Assembly (NCBI RefSeq): GCF_027925145.1
Contig: NZ_AP027130.1
Span: forward strand, 62,001 to 126,000
DNA from: Thermodesulfomicrobium sp. WS
GTDB taxonomy: Bacteria > Desulfobacterota > Desulfovibrionia > Desulfovibrionales > Desulfomicrobiaceae
Direction: 5' to 3'
DNA: 64,000 nucleotides
How positions within the stretch are numbered: position 1 is the stretch's first letter; the number at the start of each line of letters is the position of its first letter. The translations under genes and the position numbers were made by a program. The notes below the pieces were generated by a model. The model was not told the origin of the DNA. It did not search any database and saw nothing but the letters and a program-made list of their open reading frames with translations. Below are positions 49,589 to 61,087 of the stretch, piece after piece.

Positions 49589-52500
49589 ATGACGCCCTCC
49601 TCTCACGGCCCGACTCCCGGGCCGTTCGTCTTTCTGGATCCCCAAGGCCGCAGGTGGCGCCGCATCCGCCTGGGTCTTGGCCTTGCCGTGACGGTCTGTA
49701 TCGTCGCCCTGGGGATCTTTATCCAGGCGATCCTGCATCCGTCCCCGCTGGCGCCGCTCCCCTTGCATACGCCGCATTTCAACCACGGAACCCCCATTAC
49801 CGAGGCGCCCCTGCGGCCGGATTGGCCTGCTGTCCACACGCCGCCGTCCCTGTCCGCGGGCGTACGAAAACCCGCCGCGACCATGCGCGTGGCATGGCAT
49901 GCTCCATGGGATACCCGCGCTTGGGATGTCCTGCGCAGGCACACCAGCGATCTCGATGCCGTGGTCGTAGAATGGATGAGCCTTGTGGACGTCGAGGGCC
50001 ATGTGCGCATGGAATCTGACGAGCGTTTGGATACACTCTCCAGCGCCGACGAAGCGCTCGGCATCTATCTGGTACTCAACAATCTCGCGCAGGACCGATG
50101 GCAGCCCGAGGCCGTGGAAGAATTGGCCCGCTCCTCGCCCGCCCGCCAGGCGGAAGTCCTCGCGCCGGTATGGGCAGAAATGGAGCGAGTCCGGGCTCGA
50201 GGGCTGGTGCTCCACTTCGAAGGTCTGGATCCGGACCTCGCCGAGAGCATCACCGCCCTCATCTGCAGCATGGCGCAAACTCTCCACGCCCAAGGCCGAG
50301 AGCTGTGGCTCGCCGTGCCGGCTTCCCGGGATGCCAACGCCCTGTCCTGCGCCGCCCTGGCCTCCTCGGTGGACCGTTTCATAGCCCTCCTCCACACCGA
50401 GACCGCAGCGGATGAACCGCCCGGCCCCATCGCCTCGCAGCCATGGTTCCAAGGATGGCTCGACGCCCTGCTGGAAAAAGGCGGCCAGCCCGAGCAGTGG
50501 ATCATCGCCATCGGCAACCACGGCTACGAATGGCAGCCCCAAGGCGCGGGCAAAGAAATCTCCTTCGTCGATGCCATGGAGCGGGCCCGCCGCGCCGACA
50601 GCCCCCAGCTCACCATGGACCTTCCCCTGCTGCAGCCAGGCTTGCGGTACGACGTCAACGGCGAGGAGCGCATCGTCTGGTTCCAGGACGTGGTCACCTT
50701 CGTCAATCAGGTGAAGTATGCCTTATCCCGCGGGGTGAGCGGTATCCTTCTCTACCGCCTTGGCACCGAAGACCCGGGGGTGTGGAGCATCGTCTGGGAC
50801 CAGCCAGGCGAGCCGCCGACCACCATCGCCCCAGAGGGACGAGTGGCCCACGTGGGCGAAGGCGACAGCATCCTGGCTGAAGACGAGGAAACCCCGGGCC
50901 TGCGGGAACTCGTCCCGCTTGCGGACGGCACATGGAAGTCCCGCTTCGTCCTGCTGCCCCGCTGCGCCACGGTGGTGCATTCCGGCGCATCCACGATGCC
51001 TGGCCAGGTGGTGCTCTCCTTCGACGACGGCCCAGATCCCCGCTGGACCCCGGCCATCTTGGACATCCTCAAGAAATGGCGCGTTCCTGCGGTCTTTTTT
51101 GTCACCGGCAGAAATGCCGAACGCTACCCCGAACTCATCCGCCGCATGGCCGACGAAGGGCACCTGGTCGCCAACCACAGCTTCTTCCACCCGGATATCG
51201 CCCGCATATCCGGCCCCCATGCCGCCTTGGAACTCGTCTCCACCACGAGGATCATCGAAACCCTTACCGGCCGCTCGCCCCGACTCTTCCGGCCTCCGTA
51301 TCTGCGCGATTCGCTCCCAGCCACCCGAGAAGAACTCACGGCACTCGTGCGCGCCCAGAAACAAGGGCTCATCGTGCTTGGCCAAAGCATCGACCCCCGT
51401 GACTACGAACGGCCCGAAGCCCAGGAGATCGCCCTGCGTGTGGCGGAGCAACTGAGCCAAGGCCGCGTGCTCCTGCTGCATGACGGCGGTGGCGACCGCA
51501 GCGCAACCGTAGCCGCGCTCCCCCAGATCCTCGAAGCCATCCGCGACCGCGGCGGGCAAGTCGTGCCCGTGTGGGAGCTCCTCAATACCGATGCCGCTGC
51601 CCTGGCCCCTCCGGCGCCGCCTGCACCCGACACCGTGGTGGCAGGGATCGGGTTTTCCCTGTGGCGCATACTGGAAACGGGCCTGTGGTGGGTGGTGGCA
51701 GGATGCACGGTGCTCGTGCTCGTGCGCACCATGGTGCTCCTGGTCCTCGCCACCTGGCAGATCCGCCGGGAAACACCACACACCCCCTGGCCCCTGCCGG
51801 TATCCATCCTGGTGCCTGCGCACAACGAGGCCCTGACCATTGGCGCCACAGTCCAAAGTCTCCTGGAACAAGAACATTCCCCAGGAATCGAAGTCCTCAT
51901 CCTCGACGACGGCAGCTCTGACGGCACTGCGGAGGCCGCCCAAAAGGCCGGTCAAGGCGACCCTCGACTGCGGGTGCTGCGCCTGCCGCATGGGGGCAAG
52001 GCAGCCGCGCTTAACCAAGGCATCGCCGCAGCCCGCCACGAAGTGCTCGTGATGCTCGATGCCGATACGCAACTGGCCCCAGGGGCAGTGGGAGAACTTG
52101 CCGCGTACTTTCATGACCCAAGCGTTGGCGCGGTCTCCGGCACGGCCCGGGCCAGCAACCGACACCGGGCCCTTACCCGCTGGCAGGATTTGGAATACCT
52201 CTGCGGCTTCAACCTGGAGCGCCGCGCCTGCCACCACATCGACGGCATCCTGGTGGTCCCCGGCGCCATCGGCGCCTGGCGCAAAGCGGCCCTGACCGCC
52301 ATTGGCGGCTTTGCCACCGATACCCTGGCCGAAGACACCGACGCCACCATCGCCCTGCAGCGCGCCGGCTGGCGCGTGCGGCATCAAGGCCGGGCCGTGG
52401 CGTGGACCCAAGTCCCCGCCGATATGTCCTCCTTCATTCGACAACGCTTCCGTTGGGCCTTCGGCACCATGCAGGCGCTCTGGAAACACCGCGCCGCCAT

Positions 52501-52873
52501 GGGCGATACCCGGCTGCGCGGCCTGGGGCTCTTCACCATGCCCGGGACGTGGTTTTTCCAGATAGTGCTGGTGCTTGGAGGTCCTTTGCTCGACCTTGGC
52601 CTGATTCTGAGCGCCGCTTCAGGCGTCACCACCGCGGCAGCCCTCGCCCTTACCGTGTTTCTGCTCTTGGATTTGAGCCTGGCGGCCTTTGCCCTCTGCG
52701 TCGAAGGGGAACGTCTGCGGGATGCCTGGCAGGTCATCCCCATGCGCCTTGTCTACCGACCGCTTCTTGCCTGGGCGGCATGGAAAGCCACCATCGCCAT
52801 GGCTCGGGGAGTCTGGCAAGGCTGGACCAAGGCCGAGCGTCACGCCATCACCCTTGCCCGGAGCACCTCATGA
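49589..52873 (+). CDS. Fusion protein: GH18-like domain, NodB polysaccharide deacetylase and processive GT2 synthase
   Basis: A 1094-residue membrane protein. An N-terminal membrane helix (about 28-50) is followed by a YaaH-type GH18-like domain (about 95-420). The NodB deacetylase lies at about 470-655, with SFDDGPDP, NHSFFHPDI, RPPYL and LLLHDGGGD, so its metal and base residues are intact. A membrane helix (about 690-725) leads to a GT2 synthase (about 735-960) with VPAHNE, LDDGSSDGT, LDADTQ, EDTDATIA and QRFRW, plus C-terminal membrane segments. It probably polymerises and deacetylates an amino-sugar polymer, by analogy to Pga/Ica systems; product unknown. The GH18 catalytic motif reads GLVLHFEGL, missing the usual aspartates. 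It overlaps the GH26-like gene by four bases. Confidence 0.88.
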   Translation: MTPSSHGPTPGPFVFLDPQGRRWRRIRLGLGLAVTVCIVALGIFIQAILHPSPLAPLPLHTPHFNHGTPITEAPLRPDWPAVHTPPSLSAGVRKPAATMRVAWHAPWDTRAWDVLRRHTSDLDAVVVEWMSLVDVEGHVRMESDERLDTLSSADEALGIYLVLNNLAQDRWQPEAVEELARSSPARQAEVLAPVWAEMERVRARGLVLHFEGLDPDLAESITALICSMAQTLHAQGRELWLAVPASRDANALSCAALASSVDRFIALLHTETAADEPPGPIASQPWFQGWLDALLEKGGQPEQWIIAIGNHGYEWQPQGAGKEISFVDAMERARRADSPQLTMDLPLLQPGLRYDVNGEERIVWFQDVVTFVNQVKYALSRGVSGILLYRLGTEDPGVWSIVWDQPGEPPTTIAPEGRVAHVGEGDSILAEDEETPGLRELVPLADGTWKSRFVLLPRCATVVHSGASTMPGQVVLSFDDGPDPRWTPAILDILKKWRVPAVFFVTGRNAERYPELIRRMADEGHLVANHSFFHPDIARISGPHAALELVSTTRIIETLTGRSPRLFRPPYLRDSLPATREELTALVRAQKQGLIVLGQSIDPRDYERPEAQEIALRVAEQLSQGRVLLLHDGGGDRSATVAALPQILEAIRDRGGQVVPVWELLNTDAAALAPPAPPAPDTVVAGIGFSLWRILETGLWWVVAGCTVLVLVRTMVLLVLATWQIRRETPHTPWPLPVSILVPAHNEALTIGATVQSLLEQEHSPGIEVLILDDGSSDGTAEAAQKAGQGDPRLRVLRLPHGGKAAALNQGIAAARHEVLVMLDADTQLAPGAVGELAAYFHDPSVGAVSGTARASNRHRALTRWQDLEYLCGFNLERRACHHIDGILVVPGAIGAWRKAALTAIGGFATDTLAEDTDATIALQRAGWRVRHQGRAVAWTQVPADMSSFIRQRFRWAFGTMQALWKHRAAMGDTRLRGLGLFTMPGTWFFQIVLVLGGPLLDLGLILSAASGVTTAAALALTVFLLLDLSLAAFALCVEGERLRDAWQVIPMRLVYRPLLAWAAWKATIAMARGVWQGWTKAERHAITLARSTS

Positions 52874-53964
52874 GCCGAACCCATGCTGCCATCGCTGGAT
52901 TTTGGATCGCCATGATCGCGAGCCTCCTTGGGCCCGCCCTTGGCCGAACGGAAACTGTGCCCGAAAACGCCACCTTGGCCATCCCCCCGCAAGGCATCTA
53001 CTTTGGGGCCTACATCGATGCCGGGCCGGCGGAAGATGACGTCTCGCACGAGAGTATCGCCGCCTTCGAAACCATGGTGGGCAAGCGCGTGGCCATTCTC
53101 GCCTTCTCGAGCTACTGGGGCCGCAACACCTTTCCCGAGGCCCAGGTGCGCATCGCCCACCACCGCGGCATGGTCCCCCTCATCTACTGGTCCCCCTGGG
53201 AATATCCCTTCCCTGGGCTCAATGCCCCCAACCCATACTCCCTGCACGCCATCATCCAGGGCCAGTGGGACGACTACATCCGCCGCTGGGCCAAAGCTGC
53301 CGCAGCCACCCGCCGCCCCATCTTGGTGGCCTTCGGCATCGAGATGAACGGCGAGTGGTTTCCGTGGTCCGGCATCTTCCATGGGGCAGGCACCCCCACC
53401 GCCCCCGGCGCCTTTTCCCCATGGGCCGGGCCCGATGCCTATATCCGCGCCTACCGCCACGTGGTGGACCTGGCCCGAGCCCAAGGGGCGAAGAACATCC
53501 GCTGGGTCTTTCACGTCAACAACACCTCCAACCCCGATGCCCCCTGGAACCAACCGGCAGCCTACGACCCTGGCGACGACTACGTGGACATCCTCGCCAT
53601 GAGTGCCTACGGGAAACAGTATCCCGGCCCAGGCGGCTGGATTCCCTTCCGAAAAACCATCGATCCTTTCTATCCTGCGCTCGCCGCCATCCATCCCCAC
53701 AAACCGATCCTCCTGGCCGAATGGGGGATCGGAGAATTTCCCGCCTCTGGCGACAAGGCAAGCTATCTGCGCGAAGCCCTTGCGCTCCTGCCCCGCGCCT
53801 ATCCCCGGCTCATGGGTGCGGTCTTCTGGCACGAACGCTGGGAAAATAGCGATGGCCGCCACTCCAATCTCCGCGTCAACTCCTCCCGCGCATCCCTCGA
53901 TGCCTTCCGCCAAGGCATCGCCGATCCATTGTGGCTTGCCCGCCCCATCTGGAAGACGCCCTAG
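52870..53964 (+). CDS. Exported GH26-like glycoside hydrolase
   Basis: A 364-residue protein with an N-terminal signal peptide (about 1-26). The TIM-barrel contains AFGIEMNGEWFPWSG, matching the acid/base motif of GH26 mannanase/lichenase-type enzymes, and KPILLAEWGIGEF, matching the nucleophile strand, so the active site looks intact. WSPWEYPFPGLNAPNPYSL and NIRWVFHVNNTSNPDAPW support the family. Its start overlaps the stop of the synthase fusion (ATGA), so it likely trims or releases the same exopolysaccharide. Substrate unknown. Confidence 0.85.
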   Translation: MSRTHAAIAGFWIAMIASLLGPALGRTETVPENATLAIPPQGIYFGAYIDAGPAEDDVSHESIAAFETMVGKRVAILAFSSYWGRNTFPEAQVRIAHHRGMVPLIYWSPWEYPFPGLNAPNPYSLHAIIQGQWDDYIRRWAKAAAATRRPILVAFGIEMNGEWFPWSGIFHGAGTPTAPGAFSPWAGPDAYIRAYRHVVDLARAQGAKNIRWVFHVNNTSNPDAPWNQPAAYDPGDDYVDILAMSAYGKQYPGPGGWIPFRKTIDPFYPALAAIHPHKPILLAEWGIGEFPASGDKASYLREALALLPRAYPRLMGAVFWHERWENSDGRHSNLRVNSSRASLDAFRQGIADPLWLARPIWKTP

Positions 53965-54037
53965 CGATGCCGGACATCACCGGGCGGCTCCCCGCTGCAG
54001 GACGCCCCGCGTCACCCCCTCCCCAGACAGCTCCCCA

Positions 54038-54073
54038 AAAAGTTCGGGCCGGGAAAACCCGGCCCGAACTTTT
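54038..54073. terminator. Bidirectional intrinsic terminator, 16-bp perfect stem
   Basis: AAAAGTTCGGGCCGGG (54038-54053), loop AAAA, and CCCGGCCCGAACTTTT (54058-54073) pair without mismatch. The A/T ends give a T-run in both directions. It lies between the convergent GH26-like gene and secA and should stop transcription from both sides. Confidence 0.93.
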
Positions 54074-54106
54074 GCGACGAGGCTTCCGCCCCGAGAGCAT
54101 CCAGGG

Positions 54107-56647
<2,541 letters not shown>

Positions 56648-56668
56648 ACGTCTCCTTGCAGGAACGCG

Positions 56669-57130
56669 CTAGCGGACAAAGTCCCGCTCCATGTCGCGGG
56701 CAATGGCCCGACGCCGCAATTCCTCACGGCGGTCGTGCACGCGCTTGCCCCGGGAAAGCGCCAATTCCACTTTGATTTTTCCGTTTTTGAAATACATCTT
56801 GGTGGGCACCAGCGTCAGGCCCTTTTGCTCCACCTTGGCGGCCAGGCTCGCAATCTCCCGGCGGTGCAGAAGCAGCTTGCGCGCCCGGTCCGGGTCGTGC
56901 TGGGCATAGCCCGCATTGGGATAGGGCGAGATATGCACGCCCGTCAGCCACGCCTCACCGGCGTGAAACACCACATACCCATCGCCCAGGTTCACCCGGC
57001 CTTCGCGCAAGGATTTGACCTCGGAGCCGGAAAGCACCAGGCCGGCCTCCACAAAATCGAGGAACTCATACTCATGCCGGGCCTTGCGGTTGGCCGCCAC
57101 CAGCTTGATCCCTTGGGGTTTGGCGCTCAT
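56669..57130 (-). CDS. smpB: SsrA-binding protein SmpB
   Basis: A 153-residue RNA-binding protein that delivers tmRNA to stalled ribosomes. ANRKARHEYEFLDFVEAGLV, LSGSEVKSLREGRVNL and RKLLLHRREIASL are the conserved segments, and the C-terminal tail (GKRVHDRREELRRR) is the helix entering the mRNA channel. The start overlaps the ptsI stop (ATGA). The tmRNA gene itself was not seen in the window. Confidence 0.97.
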   Translation of the reverse strand: MSAKPQGIKLVAANRKARHEYEFLDFVEAGLVLSGSEVKSLREGRVNLGDGYVVFHAGEAWLTGVHISPYPNAGYAQHDPDRARKLLLHRREIASLAAKVEQKGLTLVPTKMYFKNGKIKVELALSRGKRVHDRREELRRRAIARDMERDFVR

Positions 57131-58905
57131 CCCCCCACCTCCTCTCCCAACAGGGAGACCGAAAACAAAAGTTCATCGGGGACATGCCGGTAGATCATCT
57201 CCCGCACCAAGCGGTTGCTGCGCGCCACCGACTGACTGGCCATGACCTGCTTGAGCAGGGCGTCACATTCTTCCATGGTGGTCTGCCGGACCAAGCGTTT
57301 GATGCTCGGTATGGACCGTGGATTGAGGCTAATGGCGTCCACGCGCATTCCCAAAAGCACCGGGACACAAAATGGATCCGCTGCCAATTCACCACAGACG
57401 CAGACATCGATCCCAGCGCGGTGCCCCGAATCCACGACCCACTTGATGGAGCGCACAATAGCGGGATGGAGCGGTTGGTACAGCGCGGAGACATCCTTGT
57501 TGGTACGGTCGATGCCCAAGGTGTATTGAATGAGATCATTGGTCCCAATACTAAAAAAGTCTACCTCCTGGGCGAGGACGTCGGCCGTCATCACGGCGCT
57601 GGGCAGTTCCATCATGATGCCCAAGGGCATATCCTCTCGGAAAGGCACACCTTCCGCCGCCAGTTCCCGCTGTACCTCGCGGTAGAACTTCTTCACCTCC
57701 ACCAATTCCTCGATGCCGGAAATCATGGGCAGCAGCAGGTGCACATTGCCCACCACACTGGCCCGCAAAATGGCCCGCAGTTGGGCCCGGAATACATCGC
57801 GGTGGTGCAAACAGTAGCGGATGGCCCGAAGTCCCAGGGCGGGATTGGCCTCCCGACGGTGGCGCAAGGTGGGGGTCAGTTTGTCCGCGCCCACATCCAG
57901 GGTGCGGATCACCACCTTGTGCGGGGCCATGAGGCTTGCCAGATCCAAATACTGCTCCGCGAGCTCCTCCTCGCTGGGAGGGGTCTCCCGGTTCATGTAC
58001 GTGTACTCGGTGCGATAGAGGCCGATGCCCTCGGCCCCCAAGTCGCGCACCGCCACCACTTCTTCGAAAAGTTCGATGTTGGCCAAGGTCTGCACCTCGA
58101 ACCCATCGCGCGTCTGGGCCGGCAAATGGCAGGAACGCAGCACCACGGCCTGGTAATCGTCGAAGCGCGCCGCCAGTTCTGTAGAGCGGGCAAGCTCGTC
58201 TTCATCAGGGTCCACGAGCACCCGGCCGTGGAAGCCATCGAGGATGATGAGTTCCCCCGCCAAGGTGCCGTCGAGGCCTTCCACACCCACCACGGCCGGA
58301 ATTTGCAGCGATCGGGCAAGGATCCCCACATGCGAGGTCTTGCCGCCCGAAGCCGTGGCCAGGGCCAGGACCTTGGCGAAATCGATCTCCACCAAATCTG
58401 CGGGGCTCAAGTCCCGGGCCAGGAGCACCCCCCGCTGGGTCATGGGCGCGGCCCCCGCCTGCCCCACCAACACCCCGAGCACCCGCTCGGCCGCCTGGCG
58501 CACGTCCTGCATGCGGCTGCGCAAGTACTCATCCTCGATGGCCGTGAACGTGGCCTCCACAGCAGCCACCGCCCGCTCCAGGGCCCATTCGGCGTTGATG
58601 TGCTGCGCAGCGATGGCCGCAAGGGCCTGTTCCTGAAGCTTGCGGTCGCGCACCAAAAGCAGATGCGCCTCCACCATGGCGGCGTGGTCACGCAAGTCTT
58701 CGGGCACTGCGGCCAGCACCCGCTCAAGGTCCTGGGCGGCCACCGCAAAGGCCTGCCGCAAACGCTCCTGCTCCTTCTCCACGGCATCCGGGGCAATGGG
58801 ATGGTACGAGGCGCGGGCAAACCAATCCCGATCCAAAAAATGGGCCCGTCCAACGGCGATGCCTGCAGCCACGGGGATGCCATAGAGCACTTGGCGCGCC
58901 ATCAT
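57127..58905 (-). CDS. ptsI: PTS phosphoenolpyruvate-protein phosphotransferase (enzyme I)
   Basis: A 592-residue enzyme I that transfers phosphate from PEP to HPr. The phosphorylated histidine is in ASGGKTSHVGILARS. LGAEGIGLYRTEYTYMNRE, MMELPSAVMTADVL, FFSIGTNDLIQYTLGIDR and VCVCGELAADP form the PEP-binding TIM barrel. The N-terminal helical HPr-binding region occupies about 30-145. The start ATG ATG overlaps the ptsH stop. In these organisms the PTS is often regulatory or for mannose-type sugars, since only IID is encoded here. Confidence 0.96.
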   Translation of the reverse strand: MMARQVLYGIPVAAGIAVGRAHFLDRDWFARASYHPIAPDAVEKEQERLRQAFAVAAQDLERVLAAVPEDLRDHAAMVEAHLLLVRDRKLQEQALAAIAAQHINAEWALERAVAAVEATFTAIEDEYLRSRMQDVRQAAERVLGVLVGQAGAAPMTQRGVLLARDLSPADLVEIDFAKVLALATASGGKTSHVGILARSLQIPAVVGVEGLDGTLAGELIILDGFHGRVLVDPDEDELARSTELAARFDDYQAVVLRSCHLPAQTRDGFEVQTLANIELFEEVVAVRDLGAEGIGLYRTEYTYMNRETPPSEEELAEQYLDLASLMAPHKVVIRTLDVGADKLTPTLRHRREANPALGLRAIRYCLHHRDVFRAQLRAILRASVVGNVHLLLPMISGIEELVEVKKFYREVQRELAAEGVPFREDMPLGIMMELPSAVMTADVLAQEVDFFSIGTNDLIQYTLGIDRTNKDVSALYQPLHPAIVRSIKWVVDSGHRAGIDVCVCGELAADPFCVPVLLGMRVDAISLNPRSIPSIKRLVRQTTMEECDALLKQVMASQSVARSNRLVREMIYRHVPDELLFSVSLLGEEVGG

Positions 58906-59186
58906 TCCTCCCCAAAACGTTCCACAAAAAGCCGCGCCACGGCCTCCACCGCTTCCTGGGCGTCCGGACCATGGGCCCGAATCCGCACCATGGCGCCCTG
59001 AGGTGCCGCCAGCGTGAGGATATCGAGGATGGACTTGGCATCCACCGCCCCGGCATCCGTCTCCAAAAACACCTGCGCGGCAAAGCGGGCCGCCGTCTGG
59101 CAGATCTTCCCTGCCGGCCGAGCATGGATCCCCAAGGTGTTGACCACCTGCACCTCACGTGTCCACGATCCGTTTGCGTGCGTCAT
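58902..59186 (-). CDS. ptsH: PTS phosphocarrier protein HPr
   Basis: A 94-residue HPr. The active histidine lies in NTLGIHARPAGKICQTAA and the regulatory-site serine in DAKSILDILTLAAPQG. The start MTHANGSW at 59186 overlaps the IID stop codon (ATGA); the N-terminus is about eight residues longer than in E. coli HPr. Whether an HPr kinase phosphorylates the serine cannot be seen here. Confidence 0.95.
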   Translation of the reverse strand: MTHANGSWTREVQVVNTLGIHARPAGKICQTAARFAAQVFLETDAGAVDAKSILDILTLAAPQGAMVRIRAHGPDAQEAVEAVARLFVERFGEE

Positions 59187-59908
59187 GCCCACTGCCCCAC
59201 GATCCACGCCAGCCCAACGCCTGCCAGCACGACCAGGCGCCACGGGCCGCCCGGGGCGAGCAGTCCGGACACGCCTGCACCGGTCCCCATCAGCACCACG
59301 GCCCACGGCCCCAAAGGGGCTGCCACCGCGCCCAACACCGCCGCCAGCGCCACCGCGCACACCACCTTGATATGCCGCGCCCAATTGATGAGGTCCCAGC
59401 GTTTGAGGTCCTGAAGAAAGGCGAGCCCACGGGAATACGCCCGAAAAAATGTCACCATTTTCATGACCTGCACCGCGGTCAAGGCCGCCACGGTCCACAC
59501 GCCTGCCCACAACCACAACCCGCGCACGAGCAAAAAACACTGGACGAGCGCCCAAAGCACGAACACCCCGCCGCTGAAAAAGGCGTCTCCCAACCCCGAA
59601 AGGGTAAAGACCACCGTGGAACGCACGGCGGCCAAGGCCTGCGGCGCGAGAAGGCCCCGAGCGATACGCTCCTCCAAGGAGAGAAAAAGGCCCACCAGAG
59701 CCGGCGTCCAGCACGGATGCGTATTGTACAGCCCCAAGTACCGATGCCGGGCCCGCTGCAGCGCCGCAGGGTCATGGGCATACAACGCGCAGAGGGCAGG
59801 ATGGAGGATAAACACCATCCCCACGTTCTGCAGCCCCCGCATGGTGTACACCGCGCCCACCAAATAAGTGCGCCAGAAGGTCCGCCACAACAGGCTCTTG
59901 GGGATCAC
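59183..59908 (-). CDS. PTS mannose-family IID component
   Basis: A 241-residue membrane protein of the ManZ/IID family. RTYLVGAVYTMRGLQNVGMV, RHRYLGLYNTHPCWTPALVG and STVVFTLSGLGDAFFSGGVF are recognisable family segments. Two or three membrane helices follow in the C-terminal half (for example VVCAVALAAVLGAVAAPLG). The start is probably GTG at 59908, overlapping the rsmI stop, with GGAGG upstream. IIA, IIB and IIC partners are not in the window, so a complete sugar permease must be encoded elsewhere if it exists. Confidence 0.85.
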   Translation of the reverse strand: MIPKSLLWRTFWRTYLVGAVYTMRGLQNVGMVFILHPALCALYAHDPAALQRARHRYLGLYNTHPCWTPALVGLFLSLEERIARGLLAPQALAAVRSTVVFTLSGLGDAFFSGGVFVLWALVQCFLLVRGLWLWAGVWTVAALTAVQVMKMVTFFRAYSRGLAFLQDLKRWDLINWARHIKVVCAVALAAVLGAVAAPLGPWAVVLMGTGAGVSGLLAPGGPWRLVVLAGVGLAWIVGQWA

Positions 59909-60729
59909 GCTTCCTCCACCAGCATCCGGTACACCGCCTTGGCAGGCCAACCAGAAACCCGGGCCACCCGCCGGGCCACTTCCCGGGGCGCAAGGCCCGT
60001 GGCCGCCAAGGCTGCCGCCTCTGCTGCCACCCGCGGCGCGTCCCAGGCCGCGGGCGTTACCTCCGGCGGGCCCACCACCACCGTGACCTCGCCCAAAAGC
60101 TCGGAGAGCTCCGGTACATCCTGGCCAAGCCGGCCATGGATAAAGGTCTCGTGCACCTTGGTCAATTCCCGGGCGACACAAAAGGACCTTTCTCCCAACA
60201 CCTGATGCGCAATCCGCAAGGAGGCGGGCACCCGATTTTTGCGCTCGTACCACACCAATGTCAGAGGAATGGCAGCATAAAGCGCCAGGGCGGCGGCCAC
60301 GTCACCCGGCCTTCGCGGCAGAAACCCCAAAAAGGCAAAAGGGTACGGGGGAAGGCCGCTGGCGGTGAGCGCTGCCAGCGCCGCACACGGGCCGGGTACC
60401 GGCGACACGGCGATGCCTGTCTGCCAACAGGCCGCCACCAAGCGGTAGCCTGGGTCTGCCACCAACGGGGTCCCGGCGTCGGAAACCAGGGCGGCGTCCT
60501 CGCCCGCCTGCAGCCGGGCAAGGACAGAGGGCAGGCGCTGGCGCTCATTGTGTTCATGGAGGCTTACCAGCTCCCGCGCCGTCACCCCGCAGCTGGCAAG
60601 GAGTTGGCCGGTGCGCCGGGTGTCCTCGCAAAGCACGAAATGCGCCGCAGCCAGCGTTTCCCGGGCCCGCGGCGAGAGATCACCACGGTTGCCAAGGGGA
60701 GTGGAGACGATCCACAGCATACGATGCAT
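59905..60729 (-). CDS. rsmI: 16S rRNA (cytidine-2'-O)-methyltransferase RsmI
   Basis: A 274-residue tetrapyrrole-methylase-fold enzyme that 2'-O-methylates C1402 of 16S r[56 protein letters not shown] and FLGFLPRR are diagnostic. It overlaps yraN by 50 bases if started at 60729, with an alternative ATG three codons later. The yraN-rsmI adjacency is common across bacteria. Confidence 0.95.
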   Translation of the reverse strand: MHRMLWIVSTPLGNRGDLSPRARETLAAAHFVLCEDTRRTGQLLASCGVTARELVSLHEHNERQRLPSVLARLQAGEDAALVSDAGTPLVADPGYRLVAACWQTGIAVSPVPGPCAALAALTASGLPPYPFAFLGFLPRRPGDVAAALALYAAIPLTLVWYERKNRVPASLRIAHQVLGERSFCVARELTKVHETFIHGRLGQDVPELSELLGEVTVVVGPPEVTPAAWDAPRVAAEAAALAATGLAPREVARRVARVSGWPAKAVYRMLVEEA

Positions 60730-61087
60730 CCACGATGTGACGGTCGTGACTCAAAGAAAAGTGCGGCGGCGAGCCCACCACGGCCACCAAGTCGAACCGG
60801 CACGGGAGCCCCCAGCCCCCGATCTGCGAAAGGTATGCGCTCGCGGCCCGAAGCAGACGCGCCGCCTTGGCCGGGGTCACGGCCTCACCCGGCGTGCCGC
60901 GGCGGGTAGATGCCCGAGTCTTCACTTCCACGAAGACGATGGTATCCGCCTCCTGGCAGATAAGATCGATCTCTCCACCAGGCACGCGAAAATTGCGCTC
61001 CCGAATCCGCCACCCCAGCCCCTGAAGATAGCGGGCCGCGGCTTCTTCGCCCAGGCGCCCCATCTCCTGGGAAGATATGGAGGTCAT
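60680..61087 (-). CDS. yraN: YraN/UPF0102 endonuclease-like protein
   Basis: A 135-residue UPF0102 protein with a restriction-endonuclease-like fold. [19 protein letters not shown] and [20 protein letters not shown] carry the catalytic Asp, and FVEVKTRAS the ExK motif. Family members are linked to DNA processing or replication-related Holliday-type substrates, but function is not settled. The start overlaps the rnhB stop (ATGA), and the 3' end overlaps rsmI by 50 bases. Confidence 0.92.
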   Translation of the reverse strand: MTSISSQEMGRLGEEAAARYLQGLGWRIRERNFRVPGGEIDLICQEADTIVFVEVKTRASTRRGTPGEAVTPAKAARLLRAASAYLSQIGGWGLPCRFDLVAVVGSPPHFSLSHDRHIVDASYAVDRLHSPWQPW

